From positions 1 through 36,079 of the forward strand of contig NRSV01000135.1 of the NCBI GenBank assembly GCA_002286855.1: a stretch of DNA of 36,079 nt, given 5' to 3'. Shown here one piece after another: positions 9,242 through 19,300 of this stretch. The notes below the pieces were generated by a model, which was not told the origin of the DNA, ran no database searches, and saw only the letters and a list, made by a program, of their open reading frames with translations. How positions within the stretch are numbered: position 1 is the stretch's first letter; every line of letters begins with the position of its first letter. Source of the stretch: Bipolaris cookei (Eukaryota > Ascomycota > Dothideomycetes > Pleosporales > Pleosporaceae). Position numbers and translations under genes: made by a program.

Positions 9242-10912
9242 AGGCCTTTATTTACCCCTCTTAACATCTAGCAATTTGCCTCAACAACCTGCGGAAGTCT
9301 TCCAACACCTAGTTCATCTTTCGAAGTGGACAAGGCTACTCTACATCAAGCGAAGCCGGGGGTCCTTGCATGTAAGCTCGACGTCCCACGTAACAACGGC
9401 TACCGGCGACCGATTGTTCAAACAAGGCTAGTGCTTATCAACTATTGAACCAACAATATCGGGCCGTGTCGAAACACTTTTTCCATCGCGGTCCTACACC
9501 CTCATGCAGTTGCAGCTTCCGGTTTCTGTAAGCAGGCGATTTCTGATCCCACGCTAAGCCTCTGTCGCTTAGTGGTAATCTTGCCCAAATAGTATTAGTT
9601 TCTGTCAGCGACGCGTCTTCTTTCAAACTCTCAGACCAATCAACGCACCATGTTTATATGGCTTAACTCTTTTTGGACAAGCGTACACCAGGCGGGTTCG
9701 TGTCCTGCGTGGGATGACAATTGGGCTATGTGCGCAAAGCGGAAGCTGCAAGTGCATGAGAGTGTACTCTACACTACCTATAAGTTTTGTATGTTGAGAC
9801 GCTAAAATCTCACCACCCGGTAATAATAATGCAGGCTGGGGAACATATTACTCAGAATATCTCGGAAATCTGGTGGCTGAGATGGCCAATGGGTGCCAAG
9901 CTGTGATAGACGCTAAGGGCGGACATACCAAATATTGATTAGTATTTAATTACTATTCGAACTCAGATTAGTTCAAAAGTGCCCCTTGCTCGGGTCGTCA
10001 CACAAAAAAATTAAAACATGTACCATCGTGATTAGTACGAGAGAGTGTTTCAATATGCATCAATGGTACCGTCATTGCATATATGAAACACTAGCTCTGT
10101 TTATGGTATCTCAAAGAGCTTGCCGTGTCGCCACCTGCTGCTAGCTTCAATAGAGCCAAAAATCACGTCAGCGATCGTCTTTAAGCGTTCATCAAACTAC
10201 GTAGGGAGTGTTATCGTACTAGACACGGGAATTTGCACTCATATTTGAAACACTTTGCCTAACCAAAAGCTTCTATATGGTTCGGACATACTTCTGGAGA
10301 TAATACAAGCTTTTGTATAGTATATTACTATTTGTACGCCCAGAAATGGGTCGGAAAAGTGTATACCGAAGACGACTATTTGGATACCAAGGATCACTCA
10401 AAAGCTGACGTTTCCACGGGTTAGGGCGACGATCTTCAATAGTTTGAGGTTTGTGTTGATCGGGGTGAACCTTGGGGCCAATATTAAAGCAGCAATGGCA
10501 ACGATCGCGACAGTCTTTTCGACCGTGCTTAGACCCATGCGGTCTAGGGTTGGCACGTTATACCTCTGTTTTTGTAGATCTCGGCTAGCTGCAGCTGAAG
10601 GGTAGTCACCGTGCCGATTAATAGTGGCGAATTTATCTGTGTGAACATCCGGGTGTTCCGCAATCTCGTTCTCAAGCAGACTTGCTAGGAGGTGACAATA
10701 ACACTATAATCAGAGTGCTGAGTACACACATTTATACAGAAAGTTAACCACTATTAAGAAGAAATACGATTCCCTTAGACTGAAAATAACCACAAACACA
10801 CTGCTTAAGTCGTCGCCAAAGAACTGAAATCAGCTAGATACTTAGCGTTTTGACAGGCGCCTTCTTACCTTTTTCTTTTCTTTAATAAACAGAAAGCTCT
10901 CTTTTCGAGCCA
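9242..10912. other. Intergenic, no gene recognised
   Basis: Only frames below about 105 codons occur, none with a recognisable motif. The stretch precedes the decayed transcription-factor gene and its 3' part would have held that gene's promoter. No repeat matching other parts of the window was noticed. Confidence 0.5.
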
Positions 10913-13532
10913 ATGAGTGATTCTTCCCCCAAGTTAACTCGACGAAGAGGTGCATGTGAAGCATGTCGTTATAGAAAGGGTCGATGTAAGGTTATTCTTT
11001 AATGTTCTGCACAAATGCTAAAGCACACAGGCGATGGAGCGAATCCGTGCAACTACTGTAGTGTACGCAAAGACCTTACTTCTTAACCCAAGCCTAGTCA
11101 ATAACACCACAGCAGCGCAGCGAATCTCTATGTGAATACAAACTACGTCCCCTACGACGTCGGACAAAAGAAAATGATATCCAGAGTCCTGGTAAGACCA
11201 CGTCTATAACGGGACAACTATACGTTTCAAATAACAACACAATGTATGATCCATCATATTTAGCCTATTCCCCAGATATCGTCATTAGCCAGGCTACAGG
11301 GGTTCCGGAATATACTTTCGCTACGCCAGCTAGTGAGGGATATTTGCCGCAGTTAGCAGTAGACACCTGGTATTCATACCCAGATCTGGGTCTCCTGGAC
11401 GAAACAACACCAGGAACTGGCGAAGCCGGGCCCGCAGGTATATATATGAGCACCTCTTGACTCTCGACACTTGAATATAGAGGGATCGGTTCATGACCCT
11501 TTCTCTGAAGGAGAACGTTCCTTCTCTAACATGACAAAAGGCTAATTATGAAACAGAGCCAGACAAACAACTACAAGGTTTCCAGGATCAGATGCCTTCC
11601 TACATCCTGACAAACGATACTCCTACATTAGAATGGCTTGAGTCGGGCAGTGACCAAAATCTGGACTACACTGTCACGCAACGTCGTAACTTCCTACAAA
11701 CCAGACCAGGCAGTACTATTGCTGGTTGTACTGTTGCATTGCTTTCAGAAAGAACATCACCTGATACAGAAGAGGTATATAATCTCTTTCTCTTACTAAG
11801 TGCTTACCTCTTAACATTGCAAAGGCAAAACTGTTCTTAAATCACAGAATGTACGGCATAACTGCCCTTTTCAGATACACAGATCAGGGGAGCCGTAAAA
11901 AACAGGCAGTGTTAGCCAAAATCAAAGCGCTACTCTCCTCAGAGAATCAAATTTCTATTTCTAATCTTTTGCGCAACACTAATTACGGCGAAGAACATCG
12001 GGACTTGGTCCTAAACACTCTTCCTATGAAGAAGCTTATCCAAAGTACTACCACAATATCATTCATAAGAAGCATACTAATGATATATAAGGGTCATTTA
12101 GTGACACAGGAAAGTAAGTTTATACAACAATAAGTACACTAGATAAACTTAACAACGTAGCAGCTTAAGTCTCTTTGTAAAGAAACAGGATATAATACAC
12201 ATACAAGAGCGACTTTCTAATACAGAGCGACTTTCTAATACAGAGCGACCGTCTATGAATATTAGCGACATGTCTTTACTAGTGACTTCGCTAGCCTGGG
12301 GGGCCTTGTCAGATCCAGAAGTAACTCTAGGTACCAAATTGGCGCTACTAGATACTGTGCTAGAAGTCTCAACGCTACTACAACGCCAAAAAAGCAGTAT
12401 CCACCAACTCCTTGTAGGTCTATCTGCCATATAACCAAGATTATTTTGCTAATTTAAGCTAGGGACTTGTTGCTGCAGTTCGTAGAGACCCCACTATCTA
12501 TAGCAAAGCAGTTAGCTGACACATTTAGCTCTGTCTTGCCGAGAAAGTAGGGTCAGACAACTTACCTGCGCTTATACTCGTTAGTATTTCGACTATAGCC
12601 TCATTGAGCCTCCATCTAGAATCTGCCCTTCACAGTTGTTGCATTAGTGATGAGCAGATTATCCAGACTAAGCGGGCGATGTGGATAGTCTACTGCATTG
12701 ACAAGTCTTATGCATTGAGGTGGCATACTTTCTCTGTAGGCTCTCATCTTGTGGCTGATTCAAGCTAGGGCTGACGAAACGCAAATAGTTAGTTAATGAC
12801 GCTTCTCTTCCGGCTTTGGAAATGTCCAACAAGGCGCTGCAGAGCGATGACTCGACCGTAGCGTCGTTACAGTGGATGTTGGTCCGATTACAATACTCTA
12901 GAATCGCCTCGAAAATTATTCAACTCCGTATAGGCACTGACGGAGAGTTGTCTGAAAACCGCCTAAATAAAACTGTGGCACTATCAGCGGAGCTAGAGGA
13001 ATGGTATAAGTCAGTTCAAACAAACCAGATGATGCTCGTACTAGATCATAGCGATGCTTCGCGTTTAAAACTGCAGATGGCCTCTTATTATTATGAGGCT
13101 CAGTTTCAGTTGACAGCTACAAATCCACGGGACCCTAAAATGTCTTTGCCTTTAGGATCTGGACAATACACGAGGTCGGTGCGGTCGTTTATCAAGGAGA
13201 TAATCAAATCTTCTAGCACTGTATCATTACAAGACATCTTCCAAGACAAGTACGTATTGCATAAAATTCTGTTCTTAAACTATGCTCGCGCTAACATATT
13301 ATATAATAGCAATCAATTATTTATGCACACTTTCGCTTTGTGCTTACTGGGACTAGAGGTTGTCATGGAGTCAGATCAGGAATTACAAAGGGAGAACCGA
13401 ACTTTACTTACCATTTCTGCTGGCTTTTTTGCTAGAGCAAGTATTGAGTTGCCGCACAGCTCTTTCTTTAGAGAAATATCCAACTTGGTCGACATTCTTA
13501 CAGACAACCAAATTAGTAGAAATAAAGAATAA
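10913..13532 (+). pseudogene. Zn2Cys6 fungal transcription factor (Fungal_trans), decayed
   Basis: The ATG at 10913 begins a short basic leader and the first half of a Zn2Cys6 binuclear cluster (CEACRYRKGRC), then a stop. After an apparent intron with AG near 11030 comes the second half (NPCNYC) in which the sixth cysteine position is serine. Linker-like pieces follow at 11242-11460, 11592-11840 and 11849-12133 (YGITALFR). A middle-homology-region piece lies at about 12254-12430 (SLAWGALSDPE), and another at about 12530-12765 contains TKRAMWIVYCIDKSYALRW, a typical Fungal_trans helix. The last exon-like frame is 12816-13532, 238 codons. Family members regulate metabolism genes in the nucleus. 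Several in-frame stops, the lost cysteine and imperfect exon joins mean it is no longer functional. Confidence 0.75.
12207..12249 (+). repeat. 18-bp tandem repeat in the transcription-factor remnant
   Basis: The unit GAGCGACTTTCTAATACA is present 2.4 times. Eighteen bases keep the reading frame and encode a repeated ERLSNT hexapeptide, so the expansion may have occurred while the gene was still coding. Confidence 0.85.
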
Positions 13533-13536
13533 ATAA

Positions 13537-13633
13537 CTGTAAGCAGTTGTGGATGTAGAAAGTATTGTGTCTTCTTGTGTGTCTCATGATAGGAGCAAGT
13601 TTAAATACAGTGTTATTAGTTAGTGAGTAACCA
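13537..13633 (-). repeat. Diverged repeat copy B (partner at 1-97)
   Basis: The reverse complement aligns to bases 1-97 with about 81% identity and no gaps. One edge (CTGTAAGCAG at 13537) abuts the end of the transcription-factor remnant, so it probably marks the end of an inserted element. The other edge of the homology cannot be seen because copy A is cut by the window start. Confidence 0.7.
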
Positions 13634-13677
13634 CGTGACTATACGTGGTACTTCTGGGCTTACACTTTCAAAGCTGC

Positions 13678-14034
13678 CTAGTCGATACTAGTATACCTAT
13701 CTGCGAAACGGCTATCTATATTGTCAACTACCTCGTTAGCTAAAGGCTCGTCTGCAGAAGCCGTCGCCGCATTAGTGTTATTAATTAACGCCATGGCAGC
13801 TCTATCTGGTATTAAAGGAGGCGGAGGAGACTCTATGCGAATAGTATTAGTGGCCTGACTTGCGGCTACTGCCTGGGCTTTGTATGGGGATGCGCGGAAG
13901 GTCATTTGACTAGAAGTCGCGTCAAGTTCGATAGGCTGGGAGGCGGTCCCTCTACTAGTCTGTACGCGTTTTGCTGGCTTAAGTGTAGCATTTCGACCGC
14001 GTTTTAGCGATTGGCGAGCAGTTGGGAGTGGCAT
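13678..14034 (-). pseudogene. Short N-terminal fragment, possibly of a hAT-type transposase
   Basis: A 118-codon frame begins with a basic region (TARQSLKRGRN), continues with a proline/serine/threonine- and alanine-rich disordered stretch containing SQPIELD, and ends in DSRFADRYTSID before a TAG. From memory, fungal hAT-like transposases have such leaders, followed by a tryptophan and a BED-type zinc finger. A TGG to TAG change at the stop would fit, but nothing of the finger or catalytic domain is visible beyond. Repeat copy B lies just downstream. It may be a non-autonomous, internally deleted element. The family call is tentative. Confidence 0.35.
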
Positions 14035-14510
14035 ATTGTTGTTTGCGCAGTCACAAATGATTGGACTGGCTAACTAGCCGAGTCGTGGGCGTGGCTGAGA
14101 GGAGAGCCGTAAATGACTGGATCGGCCAACTGAGTGGCCAACTGAGCGAGCCGTGCTCGCGAGCGATGGGCGTGACAGAAATAACTGTAGCTGTAGATAT
14201 GTTGTAGCTATAGTTGTGGTGGTGGATACGTTGTAGTATTGCGCTGTGGGAAGTAATTAGAATACGCGCTGCTGGCACGGGCTATGTCACTTGTCAGTAG
14301 CTATAACAATAGTGACGCGCTCTACTTCAAAAACGCGATATTATTTTGATTTGACGCTAGAGGATAATTTGGAATACTCTATTGTATATCCGTGCACGTA
14401 TAAGTATATAAAAATATTGTGTTGTAGTGGTGTAACTACGCGATTAAAAACTTCACGCCGACTATTACTTTGGCTGCCTTCACTTCTAACAACCTTAACA
14501 CTATGGATAC
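14035..14510. other. Unassigned sequence between hAT-like fragment and Gypsy LTR
   Basis: Only short frames on both strands. A repeated word around GGCCAACTGAG / GGCTAACTAGC (14065-14150) suggests subterminal transposon repeats upstream of the hAT-like frame. Notably it shows no continuation of the LINE that is cut off on the far side of the Gypsy element. Confidence 0.4.
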
Positions 14511-14683
14511 TGTGGCACGATGCGTGATCGAGCTCAAAAGATCAGAGGGGCGACCCGCAATCGAATAGATAGAATTAGCTGATAGCTAATCGCTGTAAAG
14601 GATTAATTGAAGAAGGTGCCTATCTACGTACGAAAGAAAATCGCTATATATACTATGAACTAGTCACGTGATGCTACACCACA
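14511..14683 (-). repeat. Gypsy 3' LTR
   Basis: A 173-bp sequence running TGTGGCACG to CTACACCACA, identical at every position to 22982-23154. It has the usual TG...CA ends extended to TGTGG/CCACA. A TATATATA-like box lies inside, near its CCACA-side third. Confidence 0.95.
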
Positions 14684-14698
14684 TTTTCCTCCCCAGCT
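14684..14698 (-). promoter_or_regulatory. Polypurine tract of the Gypsy element
   Basis: On the - strand the purine-rich AGCTGGGGAGGAAAA directly abuts the 3' LTR. This is where a PPT primes plus-strand DNA synthesis. Position and composition fit; there is no experimental support. Confidence 0.7.
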
Positions 14699-14930
14699 TT
14701 TATCGCTTGGTCCCCTCAAGCGCCGCAGAGCTATCACCAACTCCTAAGACAGCATATCTTTTACTTCTTGTCCCGACCTAGAATCGAACGAAGGCTAAAT
14801 CTCATAAGTGGATATTATGCGACCCGATCGCCTCTCGCAGTCACTGCAGGTAGCTCTCGTTTGCTGCTTGTCACGTGCGACCCCCTTTCACTGCCCTTAG
14901 CACCAAACCGACGTCACTTCGATTGCCTAG

Positions 14931-15017
14931 CCAATCAAGCAAACTCGCTCAGCAATCGCTGCCTACCTTGGCACCCGCTTTTCCACCGCTGCTCTCTGTT
15001 TCCCGCTTACTATATAA
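14931..15017 (+). promoter_or_regulatory. CCAAT and TATA boxes of the antisense gene in the Gypsy element
   Basis: CCAAT lies at 14931-14935 and TATATAA at 15011-15017. The TATA box is about 90 bp before the ATG at 15108, and CT-rich sequence (15075-15105) of the kind found at fungal transcription starts lies in between. The arrangement supports a genuine + strand promoter inside the element, opposite to gag-pol. Confidence 0.55.
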
Positions 15018-15107
15018 ACCCCCCCACCTTTCTACTCCCAGAAGCTCGTCGTCAACTAAATTTCTTCCCATAACTTTGCTTACTTCTTCGACTTCTTTTC
15101 GACTATC

Positions 15108-15949
15108 ATGACTTCAGTAGCTAGCGCTTCTGGTGGTGCTGGAGGCGGGGGCAAGAAACCGAATCAGTTCTTCGCGGCTGGTGGTGACAAGGAGTCCTCT
15201 CTCTGGCTTTACGAGACGCGCTCGGCCAAGTCTGTCATTCTTGAGTGGCGTAAGTGCCTTCTGAATCCCTGTCGGTAAGCTTATTCTGACAGCTGATTGT
15301 TTATGTAGTTGAGAAGCAGAAAGGCCGTCGAGTCGATCTGGCGTTCGTTCGTGAGCTGGCCCATCTCATCTGGCAGATCCAGGTTCAGGGATTGTCTCTC
15401 GGTCCTCATCAGCGCGTCCTGGCTGTTCATCGTGACGATGACGAGGCGTACTTGGCTCCGACTACCCTTCGTTTCCGCAACGAAGCACCAACTGTCTCTC
15501 AGCTCTTCGGCATGAACACCACTCGTGGCTACTACGACTCGAACGTCGAAGCAGGTTCGTATCTCTTAACTTATGCTTTGACCTTTCTTCGCTAACAAAT
15601 CAGTAGTTATTCAGCAGGCTGCAGCTTCCAACCGCTGCCAGAGCACCCGAGCGAACGTCCAGTTTGCTCACTGCGCTCAGTCGTAGGCAACACGACCCGA
15701 TGCTCTTTCTACTGTAAGCTTAATCCCTTTTTGCCTCCTTAGGTCTAGCGCTAATCTTTCGTGTCTTTTATAGCTGAGCCCGCACTGCCCTCGGGTAACG
15801 CTGGCCCTCCACTTCAAGAGATCTTGGCTACCAACTCCGTCGCTCGCCCGAACCATCCCGCACACCCTTCGCCACGTGCTCGCGAGCGCGCTGCGAGCAA
15901 CGCCTCTCGCACTTCAGCTGGTTCTGGCCGTGGTTCCGGCGGTGCTTAG
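15108..15949 (+). CDS. Spliced antisense gene carried inside the Gypsy element (unknown protein)
   Basis: Proposed exons are 15108-15249, 15309-15554, 15615-15713 and 15774-15949, giving 220 residues without a stop. Introns begin GTAAGT, GTTCGT and GTAAGC, end in AG and contain branch-like GCTGAT, GCTAAC and GCTAAT. The N-terminus is glycine/alanine-rich, the middle (exon 2) is a well-formed globular-looking segment with REL, HRDDDEAYLAPT and FGMNTTRGYYDSN, and the tail is basic and Ser/Ala/Gly-rich. No known domain was recognised. The second intron could instead end at 15603, the AG nearest the branch point; that gives a 156-residue product stopping at 15684-15686. The gene sits between pol and the 3' LTR, converges on pol, and is therefore part of the element. 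Confidence 0.6.
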
Positions 15950-16122
15950 CCGTCTCCTCGTCGTGCCTCGCAGCCCAGACTATACTTGATTGTTCTTCGG
16001 AGGTTGTCTGGCCTTGTGTCGATAGGCTTTCTTTTGACATAGTGAGTCGAATCGGGCGCTCTGAGCGTCTTCTGAAGTGTAGCTAGCTTTTGAGTAGCTT
16101 TTGCCGGAATAAATCTCTTTCC

Positions 16123-16214
16123 GATAACAATTTGTGCTTCTTTTCCTACTCTTCTCGTGATAACAATTTGGTGCTTCCCCCTCCGTCTTCTTTCCGTACT
16201 TAAGATAACAATTT
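16123..16214. repeat. Three copies of GATAACAATTT
   Basis: The 11-mer occurs at 16123, 16159 and 16204, each followed or preceded by similar CTTC-rich words. The cluster lies in the shared 3' region between the convergent antisense gene and pol, so it may bear on 3'-end formation of one or both transcripts. Confidence 0.6.
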
Positions 16215-16272
16215 TATAGTACCTCACCTTCGTCGATTGTCTCTCGTGCGAAGCCTACCTCCCTCTCGTCTT

Positions 16273-16297
16273 CCCCCCCCCCCCCCCCCCCCCCCCC
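16273..16297. repeat. Poly(C) run of 25
   Basis: An uninterrupted run of C (poly(G) on the pol-coding strand) lies just after the pol stop codon. The exact length may be unreliable because long homopolymers are prone to sequencing error. Confidence 0.9.
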
Positions 16298-16319
16298 ACC
16301 TTCCGTCTTCTTTTCGTGC

Positions 16320-19300
16320 TTATTCAGGTGCCCCGACAGTTTCCTGTCGGTGGCCCCTGAGCACCTCTCGGCTCATCGGTCTCACCATAATAAGGTCTTC
16401 GGACTCGGGATATAGCCTTAGACGGCCTCGCAAAATACTGTCAGATATGCTCTCGTGCAGCTCTTCAAAGCGCTTAACCCGATCCGCTCTTGTCGTGCTT
16501 GCGAACGCTACCCCGTTCAGGTCTTCTAGTCGATAGAACCCCTTAGTCGGGTCAGCTTGTCGTACACGATATGGGCCAAGCCACCTATCGTCGAGCTTTC
16601 GACTCGAGCTCTTGTCGATCTGCTTGATCGCATCCCAAACGAGCACTAAATCCCCCTCCTGAAACACTTGCACCAATCGCTTTTTCTCATTTCTGCTCTC
16701 TACTGCTTCGCTACGAAGCCTTCTCGTGCGGTAGACTGCTTCCTCAAGGTTCTCTTGCCGAAACTGCAGCTGAGCAGCTCGAACTGCAATCAAATCCGCT
16801 TGTGATCGAACTTCAGCCCACGGTAAGCTTTGCCAGGTAGGCGCAACCATTTCGATAGGCAACACGGGGTTTTGTCCGAGCACTAGCTGAGCAGGCGAGT
16901 ATCCGAGCGGTCTTCGTAACGACACTCTTTCGGCCCACGTCACTGCTGCGAGATTACTTACCCATGAACCTGGTAGCTTCGCCAACCCATGGATAAATCC
17001 TTGGTGTCCTCGCTCGATAAGTCCTTGGGCGCGGGAGTTATAGGCTGACGCTTGCACTCGGTGGATGCCAAATTGTCTCGACAACGCTTCAACGACCGAC
17101 TTATTCTCCGTGCCTCCGTCCACCGACATCTTTGCGGGGACACCCCACCTACAACAGATCTCTTCGAACGCAAATCGTGCTACCGCCTCTGAGCTAGCTG
17201 TCGTAAGAGCTCTTGCTTCTGGCCATCCCGATAGGTACTCGCGGGCAATAAGTAAGTACGCCCGCCCTTGGACTTTTGGCATATGAGTAATATCGATAGT
17301 CCACCAAGACCAGAGTGCCCGAGAGTACGTTGTATTTAGCTCAGCTTCTTGTCGGACTCCGCGCATCTTCTGGCAAGTAGGGCAAGGGCCAAGCTGCTTA
17401 GCTATCTGTCGATACATCCCTTCCCACCAGTACCGTTGGCTAATCGCTGCGAAAGTCGTCTGGATTCCTTTATGCCCAAGCTGCTCGTGCAGTTCCTGGA
17501 TAAGCGCTGCCTGAAGGTCTTCTCCATCGATCACTCGTCGGACTGGCTTTGTTTTTGTCGCTTTCCTGAAAAGGTATCGCTCTCTCACGAAGTACCTCGT
17601 AGCTGCTTTCGTCCATCGCCGTAGTGGCTCTCCCCGAAGATGCTTCGGTCGCTGAAGGGTTTTCAGGTATAGTGCAACCTCCTCCCAATGTTCGCCGTAT
17701 TCGTCGAGAAGTATTCGTGGCTGACTCTCCTCTACCGCAGCAACTAGGCTCCCCTCGTCGTGCTTGTCCAGAACCCTATCAATAAACGAATTCAGATCCT
17801 CCTCGTCCTCCTTTGGTGCCGTCCACCCTTCGGGTTGTGGATACCTTGATAACGCGTCGGGGATAACATTCTTTTTGCCTGGCACATGGATAATTTCGAA
17901 GTTGTACTGGAGTATCGTGGCGAGCCATCGGTTCATAACTGATCCTGGCAGGTCTGCTGAGGACCGATTGAGCTGCGCGATAAGGACCTTCGCATCTGTT
18001 TCGACTGTAAAGAAGTGGCCATATAGGTACGTCTGAAAAGCCTTCAGTGCCCAAACTAAAGCTTTACACTCTAGCTTCGTTGAATGCTGCTTCGATTCTG
18101 CTTCAGACCATAACGTGCTTTCGAACCGAATTGTATGCCGAAACCCATCTGCGCCGACTTGCTCCAAGACAGCCCCTCCCCCAATTTGAGAGGCGTCCAC
18201 ACCGACGATTAGCTGAAATCCTGACTGATAGTCAATCGCAACTAAGGCTGGAGGACTTGCAATTGCTTCCTTAATCTCCTCCATCGCCTTTCGCTGCTCA
18301 TCTCCCCACGTCCATTCAGCATCCTTTCGGAGCAACCGAAAAAGAGGCTCTGCCTTCAGTGAAAAACAAAAAATCCATTGCCGATAATACACTGCAACTC
18401 CAACGAACTGTCGCACTTCTTTCACCGTTCGACACTCGGGCCACGCGAGAATCTTCCCTGCTTTCTCTTTTGATGGGTACCTGCCTTCGCGGTCCACTTC
18501 ATACCCGACGACAGCCATTCGAGCGACTCCCCAGTACGATTTCTTTGCGGACACTGTAGCTTCCGCTCGGGCGATGTCCTGTAGGACCTTATCGGTTTGG
18601 ATCACGTGTTCGAGAATAAATCGACGGACTCCTGGTAGGGCCTCCTCTTGTCCGTAGTCTTTTCGGGGCCCTGCGACCGCGATATCGTCCAAGAAGGGCG
18701 CTGCCTCCGGAAAGTGATCGGCGAGGATCTTCATTACCGTCCGAATAAAAACTGCGACTGAGTTAGTTGCTCCTTGTGGCAGTGTACATTGTCGCACTAG
18801 TCCGATTGGAGTCTGGAATGCAGTTATATCTCGACTTGATGTGTGAAGCGGGATCTGGTCGTATCCTGAAAAGAGATCGAAGTAAGAATACACCGTCCTA
18901 CCAGCGAAGCGCTCTGAGAATTCATCGGCTGATGGAGGGATGTACGCATCCCTCTCAGTTACTGCATTATACTTAACCGCGTTGTTGATCAGGCGAAAGT
19001 CATTCGCAGTCACTGGGTGCTTGACTTTCGGGACGAGAAAGTACGGGTTGCGATACTGCCCGTCGCATCTCTCAAGTGTGCCACGATTGAGTCTCGTGAC
19101 GATCATCTCAATAATTATTGGTTCAAGTTTCTTCGGGCACTGAAACCCTCTCACTTGCCACGCATCATGAGGGATTGTCCGAATCTTATACGGCGGCTGA
19201 ACATCCGCATGTACCGTCGACATGTCCTCGAAACTCCATGCCAACGCGTCTTCTCGCTGAAACATCAGCTCCCGAAACAGTTGCGCTTCATTCGGCCACA

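Noticed and set aside
9690..9705. GGTTCGTGTCC, resembling a tRNA B box
   Set aside because: No A box, cloverleaf or acceptor stem could be built around it.
14768..15111. Two overlapping + strand frames upstream of the antisense gene
   Set aside because: They span the TATA box and CT-rich 5' region; low-complexity leader rather than coding sequence.
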